Shown here in pieces: positions 5,908-9,389 of a stretch of 9,389 nt of DNA. The notes below the pieces were generated by a model. The model searched no databases. It was not told where the DNA came from and saw nothing but the letters and a program-made list of their open reading frames with translations. The DNA comes from Thermoplasmata archaeon. Its GTDB lineage: Archaea > Thermoplasmatota > Thermoplasmata > Thermoplasmatales > Thermoplasmataceae. The DNA lies in contig JAJZWN010000053.1 in NCBI GenBank assembly GCA_021846695.1, positions 1 through 9,389 on the forward strand, given 5' to 3'. The translations under genes and the position numbers were made by a program. Position 1 is the first letter of the stretch, and each line of letters starts with the position of its first letter.

Positions 5908-6621
5908 ATGGATATCTATTACATAACAGCTTCTATTGCTATTTTAGCTACACTTTTTGTCCTGGCAATCAAATTAAGGATATTTGATATGAAAGGGACC
6001 ATAGCTGCCCTTATTGTTGGTGTTCTTATCCTGATTCTTGGCTCCCTTTACTGGCTGATTCTCATGCTGATATTTGCCATAACAGCCCAGATGGTAACAA
6101 AATTTAGAATCCAGGAAAAGACTAGAAGAATGCTGCAGGAAGGGGAAAATGGTGAAAGGCATGCCTCTAATGTGATCTACGCTGCAGTGATAGGAATAGG
6201 AATAGCTGTAATGCATGCTGCACATATAGGAGGATTTCCCTATTTTCTCATATTCAGTGTTTCATTTGCCTCCGTTAACGCTGATACTTTCGCCTCAGAA
6301 ATAGGGGTATTTGACAGGAATGTTTATATGATTACAGGATTAAAGAAAACAACACCAGGTGTAAATGGAGGCGTTTCACTTTTAGGTGAGGGCACAGCAC
6401 TTCTTGGTTCATTTATAATAGCATTATCATACATTATACTGGATTTTCATAATTTTAACATAGTTCTGCTCATGTTGATAACAATACTTGGGTTTATTGG
6501 ATGCCAGGTAGACAGCCTTCTTGGGGCTCTGTTTGAAAACAGGGGAAAAATGTCCAAAGGCCAGGTAAATGCTCTATCTACACTTCTTGCTGTGGCGCTT
6601 GCCTTTGCCATATATATATGA
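5908..6621 (+). CDS. DUF92/TMEM19-like integral membrane protein
   Basis: A 237 aa multi-pass protein of the DUF92 (COG1836, TMEM19-like) family. Hydrophobic helices lie around residues 3-22, 31-45, 47-62, 89-108, 111-124, 161-179, 184-199 and 221-237. Family motifs are visible: RHASNV (84-89), NADTFASEIG (124-133), TTPGVNGGVSLLG (148-160), and GCQVDSLLGALFENRG (198-213). Plant and cyanobacterial relatives (VTE6) act as phytyl-phosphate kinases in salvage of prenyl alcohols, so a role in isoprenoid-phosphate metabolism for archaeal lipids is possible, but this is inference. The upstream in-frame TTG at 5854 would add 18 residues of non-family sequence and is rejected. The gene is followed after 48 bp by the DsrE-family gene. 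Confidence 0.87.
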   Translation: MDIYYITASIAILATLFVLAIKLRIFDMKGTIAALIVGVLILILGSLYWLILMLIFAITAQMVTKFRIQEKTRRMLQEGENGERHASNVIYAAVIGIGIAVMHAAHIGGFPYFLIFSVSFASVNADTFASEIGVFDRNVYMITGLKKTTPGVNGGVSLLGEGTALLGSFIIALSYIILDFHNFNIVLLMLITILGFIGCQVDSLLGALFENRGKMSKGQVNALSTLLAVALAFAIYI

Positions 6622-6641
6622 GAATGGACATGGGAGTTATG

Positions 6642-6649
6642 TTTATTAA
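6642..6649 (+). promoter_or_regulatory. TATA-like box of the DsrE-family gene
   Basis: TTTATTAA is centred about 25 bp upstream of the ATG at 6670, in the 48 bp gap after the DUF92 gene. The spacing fits a leaderless transcript, so the DsrE-family gene need not depend on read-through from DUF92. Confidence 0.4.
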
Positions 6650-6669
6650 CAGTCATTATATTACAGATT

Positions 6670-7017
6670 ATGGCAAAAATGTTCGTAATATTAACAAAAG
6701 GAAAGGATGACCTGAACATGGCAAATGTTGCTGCTAATTTTTCATACAACTCTGTTAAAAATGCTGGAGCCACAGTAAATTTTATGTTTCTTGGGAGAGG
6801 AGTAGAAAATCTTTTAAAAGACTCCAATGGAATAAAGCCAATAGTAGACCTTGTGAACAACATGAAATCTGTTGGAATAGGGATTACATATTGCAAGGTT
6901 TCTGCTAAGGGCCTGGGCCTGAGCGAAGAACAGATGCTGGAGGGAATACCACCGGTCATGGGAGGCGTCCAGACGGCTAAAATGATAGATGAGGGTTTTT
7001 CAGTTATTACATTCTAA
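6670..7017 (+). CDS. DsrE/DsrF-like family protein
   Basis: This small cytosolic protein of 115 aa has the length and layout of the DsrE family (COG2044-like). It starts with a beta strand FVILTKGKDD, followed by a helix with asparagines, a second strand VNFMFLGRGVENLL (37-50), and a strand ending in a single Cys at 75 (ITYCKVSAKGLGL), the position of the conserved family cysteine. It closes with GGVQTAKMIDEGFSVITF, the usual C-terminal strand. Family members carry sulfur or act as small thiol proteins; some have no demonstrated function. Sulfur transfer here is inference, and no sulfur-oxidation or tusA genes are in view to support it. ATG at 6670 is preferred over the second ATG three codons later by its TATA spacing. 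Confidence 0.85.
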   Translation: MAKMFVILTKGKDDLNMANVAANFSYNSVKNAGATVNFMFLGRGVENLLKDSNGIKPIVDLVNNMKSVGIGITYCKVSAKGLGLSEEQMLEGIPPVMGGVQTAKMIDEGFSVITF

Positions 7018-7018
7018 A

Positions 7019-7033
7019 TTTTATTTCCTTTTT
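7019..7033 (+). terminator. T-rich stretch after the DsrE-family gene
   Basis: Immediately after the TAA at 7015-7017 the + strand has TTTTATTTCCTTTTT. Archaeal RNA polymerase terminates at T-rich tracts without needing a hairpin, so this is a plausible terminator. Confidence 0.35.
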
Positions 7034-7072
7034 GATCAAATATACTCCCTATAATTTCGATGTTCTGATGCC

Positions 7073-7086
7073 TTATATTTAATATA
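7073..7086 (+). promoter_or_regulatory. TATA box of the small hypothetical gene
   Basis: TTATATTTAATATA is centred about 27 bp upstream of the ATG at 7107 but only about 12 bp upstream of the in-frame ATG at 7092. The normal archaeal spacing therefore favours 7107 as the leaderless start. Confidence 0.45.
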
Positions 7087-7106
7087 GGTTTATGTTTTAT
7101 CTATCT

Positions 7107-7424
7107 ATGTTTGATTCATGGAATACCTTATGTGCCATAGCCCTGGCAGATGGAAAAATTTATGTGCCCAAAAATATGGATAATCCAATGAAAACAGGAC
7201 TTTTCAAAATATCAGTTGGCAAAATTAGAGGACAAATAAGGGACTACAGGGGAAGCATTGATGGGTCAACATTGGGCATACATATTGTGGAATTTCTTGA
7301 TCATTATGAGGTTCACGTAGACCGTTTTGACCCTTATAAAAAACCCATAGAACATCTTCTGGTTGATAGTCCGGACACACTTTTAAAAGTCCCATTTTTT
7401 TTAAAAATGATCACAAAGAAATAG
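7107..7424 (+). CDS. Small hypothetical protein, unrecognised
   Basis: I do not recognise this family. The product is 105 aa from the ATG at 7107 (an ATG at 7092 would give 110 aa). It has no membrane segment, signal peptide or obvious catalytic motif. The sequence alternates short predicted beta strands (NTLCAIALADGKIYVP, GIHIVEFLDHYEVHVDRFD) with charged loops and ends in a basic tail (KMITKK), so a small beta-rich cytosolic fold is likely. Support for it being real: codon use like its neighbours, no competing overlapping gene, a well-placed TATA box upstream and a T-tract directly after the stop. It follows the DsrE-family gene on the same strand but seems to have its own promoter. Confidence 0.65.
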   Translation: MFDSWNTLCAIALADGKIYVPKNMDNPMKTGLFKISVGKIRGQIRDYRGSIDGSTLGIHIVEFLDHYEVHVDRFDPYKKPIEHLLVDSPDTLLKVPFFLKMITKK

Positions 7425-7433
7425 TTTTTATTT
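7425..7433 (+). terminator. T-tract after the small hypothetical gene
   Basis: TTTTTATTT starts directly after the TAG at 7422-7424. The next genes are convergent, so a terminator is expected here. Confidence 0.4.
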
Positions 7434-7576
7434 GGTGACATATCTGTTCATATATTGTGTGAGAAATCATCCCCTATTTTTCTATTCTCCTGCGAATCAC
7501 TATTATGTGGCTAACCATAACCCCTGAGCTAGTTTCCATACACTACATTGCCAGAGAGTAATACCAGCCCGCAAAG

Positions 7577-7589
7577 TTAAAAATTTAAA
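7577..7589 (-). terminator. T-rich stretch after etfA
   Basis: On the minus strand TTTAAATTTTTAA follows the etfA stop at once, a plausible archaeal T-rich terminator for the etfBA operon. In the rest of the 165 bp gap between the convergent genes (7434-7576) I see no gene or strong structure. Confidence 0.35.
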
Positions 7590-8471
7590 TTATTTTTTGA
7601 GTTTTTCAACAAGTTCTGGTACAACAGTAAAAAGATCTCCAACAATTCCATAATCGCATTCTTCGAATATGGGGGCGCTTTTGTCCTTATTTATGGCTAT
7701 TATTGTCTTTGAACCCCTTATTCCCGCAATATGCTGTATCTGACCCGATATCCCCAAAGCTATGTAGAAATCTGGCCTTACTTTCTTTCCTGAAAGCCCG
7801 ACCTGTTTGTCCTCACTAAGCCATTTATAATCAAGGCAGACAGGTCTCGAACCGGAAATTTCTGCATGAAGTGCCTCCACAAGCGGCATTACCTTTTCTA
7901 TGTTTTCCTGGCTTCCCAGTCCTCTTCCAATGGAAACTATAACCTTTGCATTTCTTATGTCTGTTCCTGCGGTCTCCTTGCTTTTTACGTTTATTATTTT
8001 ATAAAGGCTCTTTTCCAGGCTTACATTCCTGACCTCTGAGTTTTTATCTGCCTTCTCAGCATCGCAGATTCCCGGGGACACGGTAAACATTCTGAGGTTG
8101 CTTTCCTCCTCAACTACAGTTTTGCCCCCATGAAAGAATCTTTTAGTAATATTTTTATCCTTATTCTCAAAATAAAATATTTCGGGCATGCATTTCATCT
8201 TAAGCTTGAATGATAGTATGCCTGCCAGTTCCCTGCCCAGATTTGTGGAAGATATGAAAACAAGGTCATATTTATTTTTTACAATATGGTCTGCGAGGAA
8301 TTTACTTAAATTGTCCACGAATCCATCCCTGTAAAAGTATACAGTATCTGCTCCATATTCTACCAGTTCTTTATCTTCCTGGGATACTGCGTCAATATCC
8401 ATTTTTCCTCGGAGATATGTTATAATCTCTCTGGCATTTTTAGGTTCGTCTGAAAACACAAGCGCCTTCAT
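7590..8471 (-). CDS. etfA: Electron transfer flavoprotein, alpha subunit
   Basis: This FAD-binding subunit of ETF passes electrons from flavin dehydrogenases to a quinone reductase or other acceptor. It has 293 aa, slightly short for the family because of a compact N-terminal domain. The C-terminal FAD domain is complete: SIGRGLGSQEN (180-190), SRPVCLDYKW (208-217), QVGLSGKKVRPDFYIALGIS (223-242) leading into GQIQH, then AINKDKSAPIFEECDYGIVG (259-278) and DLF. Gln replaces the usual Ala in the GISGAIQH motif. The N-terminal domain keeps the STNLGRELAG block (75-84). Its ATG overlaps the etfB stop (ATGA), so the two subunits are translationally coupled. No acyl-CoA dehydrogenase, ETF:quinone oxidoreductase or FixCX gene is in view, so the redox partner is unknown. 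Confidence 0.93.
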   Translation of the reverse strand: MKALVFSDEPKNAREIITYLRGKMDIDAVSQEDKELVEYGADTVYFYRDGFVDNLSKFLADHIVKNKYDLVFISSTNLGRELAGILSFKLKMKCMPEIFYFENKDKNITKRFFHGGKTVVEEESNLRMFTVSPGICDAEKADKNSEVRNVSLEKSLYKIINVKSKETAGTDIRNAKVIVSIGRGLGSQENIEKVMPLVEALHAEISGSRPVCLDYKWLSEDKQVGLSGKKVRPDFYIALGISGQIQHIAGIRGSKTIIAINKDKSAPIFEECDYGIVGDLFTVVPELVEKLKK

Positions 8472-9199
8472 TTTACCACCTTCAATATTTTTGCTATTTC
8501 ATCAATACCCTTTCCATCCTCGTAAATAATTTTCTTTCTCTGGCTGTCTGGAGCCTTGTCAGATATTATTTTTGTATCATCCTCATATTTAGGATTCCCA
8601 TCCACAATGTTTATGTTTTTCTTACCAGCCATCATAATCTGCATGACCTTGGGAAGCCTTGGCTCATTTATTTCCTGTGCAACTGAAACTACTGCAGGTA
8701 GATCCGTTTCTACTGTAACGTCCTCATTCTCGGATTCCACTGTAATGTCCGCAGTATTATCCTTAATTTCAATGTTAATGGCATTTGTTATGACGTTTAT
8801 TTCAAGCTCTGAGGCTATTAATCCTGCCATAAGTCCAGAATATGAATCAGATGACTGGTCTCCCAGAATAATAATGTCATATTTGGCTTTTCTCAGTTCT
8901 TCTGCAATGACCCCGGCGGTGACCATTGGATCTGATTTTTTATATCCTTTTATTACTGTACCTTCATCCACACCCATTGCATATGCCTCTTTCATAGTTG
9001 ATGTGGATCTCTCTGTTCCGAATATTATGCCTGTAACCTTTCCGCCATACTTTTCCTTGAGCTGTACTGCGGCCTCGACTGCATTTTTACTTAAAATATC
9101 CATTTTCAGTGGAAGGTTGTCCATTATCGGCTCGTTTTCGTCATTTAGTTTAATCTGGTCCATATCCACTGTTTGCTTAACAAGGACTGCTATATCCAT
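8468..9199 (-). CDS. etfB: Electron transfer flavoprotein, beta subunit
   Basis: The product is 243 aa from the ATG at 9199 and is the partner of EtfA in the ETF heterodimer. EtfB hallmarks are visible: the N-terminal IAVLVKQTVDM (3-13), SKNAVEAAVQLKEKYGG (37-53), AMGVDEG (74-80), the nucleotide (AMP or second FAD) loop LGDQSSDSYSG (112-122), and DLPAVVSV with NEPRLPK (167-184), which form the family signature. The SSDSYSG form of the loop should be compared with known ETF groups, since it decides AMP versus FAD binding. A longer frame begins at 9250, but its 17 extra residues are not family-like, and the TATA box at 9220-9226 would lie inside it. It is the first gene of the etfBA operon. Confidence 0.93.
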   Translation of the reverse strand: MDIAVLVKQTVDMDQIKLNDENEPIMDNLPLKMDILSKNAVEAAVQLKEKYGGKVTGIIFGTERSTSTMKEAYAMGVDEGTVIKGYKKSDPMVTAGVIAEELRKAKYDIIILGDQSSDSYSGLMAGLIASELEINVITNAINIEIKDNTADITVESENEDVTVETDLPAVVSVAQEINEPRLPKVMQIMMAGKKNINIVDGNPKYEDDTKIISDKAPDSQRKKIIYEDGKGIDEIAKILKVVK

Positions 9200-9219
9200 A
9201 ATAGCCCATATTGAAACCC

Positions 9220-9226
9220 TATATAA
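9220..9226 (-). promoter_or_regulatory. TATA box of the etfBA operon
   Basis: TTATATA on the minus strand is 21 to 27 bp upstream of the etfB ATG at 9199, preceded by an A-run (GAAAAAA) that may act as BRE. This is the clearest leaderless-type promoter in the window. Confidence 0.5.
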
Positions 9227-9340
9227 TTTTTTCAATGTGGGAAATAACACCTGTACTTAATTATATATTTTTTTTGAATTTCCTATATAATATGGGATAT
9301 TACAGGAATTTTATCTGATTTTTGGGAGAATTTATGGTAT

Positions 9341-9353
9341 TTTTTATATATAG
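9341..9353 (+). promoter_or_regulatory. TATA-like box near the right edge
   Basis: TTTTTATATATAG on the + strand is centred about 28 bp upstream of an ATG at 9376 that opens a frame (M-T-N-L) running off the window. It may be the promoter of the next gene, but only four codons can be seen, so no gene is called. The 9251-9340 stretch is AT-rich and shows nothing else. Confidence 0.28.
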
Positions 9354-9389
9354 AATAGTTGCAATAGAAATTTTTATGACAAATTTATT

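Noticed and set aside
7434..7576. The convergent intergenic gap checked for an RNA gene or a third remnant
   Set aside because: Only weak pairings of four to five bases and no open frame with a start. Nothing supports a feature.
8556..9260. A 234-codon + strand open frame lying antisense to etfB
   Set aside because: It is the shadow of etfB in another frame: Ser/Ile-rich low-complexity translation with no recognisable motif, while etfB on the opposite strand has full family signatures.
1..9389. CRISPR array, prophage or defence island
   Set aside because: There are no regularly spaced direct repeats, integrase, nuclease/helicase sets or toxin-antitoxin pairs. The recognised genes are metabolic or conserved archaeal families.

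Overview
The window looks like chromosomal DNA of an acidophilic or thermophilic archaeon of the Thermoplasmatales type (Ferroplasma, Acidiplasma or a close relative). This is inferred from four things: the AT-rich composition with heavy AGA/AGG/ATA codon use; archaeal gene families (DUF2070 membrane protein, COG3199 NAD-kinase-like protein, archaeal DUF92 protein); TATA-like boxes about 25 bp upstream of many start codons, as expected for leaderless archaeal transcripts; and only one good Shine-Dalgarno-like sequence. I cannot name the species from sequence alone.

Layout. Chorismate synthase (aroC, + strand) opens the window and its end overlaps the end of a convergent minus-strand group by 6 bp. 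That group, in transcription order, is an MBL-fold RNase Z-like hydrolase (3970-4674), a COG3199 ATP-NAD kinase-like protein (2909-3973, overlapping it by 4 bp in ATGA) and a DUF2070 polytopic membrane protein (1116-2846, with its own TATA box). Next is a minus-strand SerB-like HAD phosphatase (4792-5466). It is bracketed by two short + strand stretches (4707-4795 and about 5641-5900) that look like the 3' ends of decayed IS200/IS605-type tnpB elements. Then come three + strand genes: a DUF92/TMEM19-like membrane protein, a DsrE-family protein and a small unrecognised protein. The window closes with a minus-strand etfB-etfA operon (electron transfer flavoprotein) and an AT-rich region that may hold the promoter and first codons of a + strand gene continuing past the edge.

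How the genes work together. Only two groups are clearly coupled: etfB-etfA (ATGA overlap, one promoter, subunits of one heterodimer) and the MBL hydrolase/NAD kinase-like pair (ATGA overlap), to which DUF2070 is closely linked. The others appear to be individually promoted housekeeping or conserved hypothetical genes. I see no tRNA, rRNA, CRISPR array, intact transposase or recognisable defence system. The most unusual content is the pair of tnpB/right-end remnants around the HAD gene and a perfect inverted repeat in that gene's promoter region.
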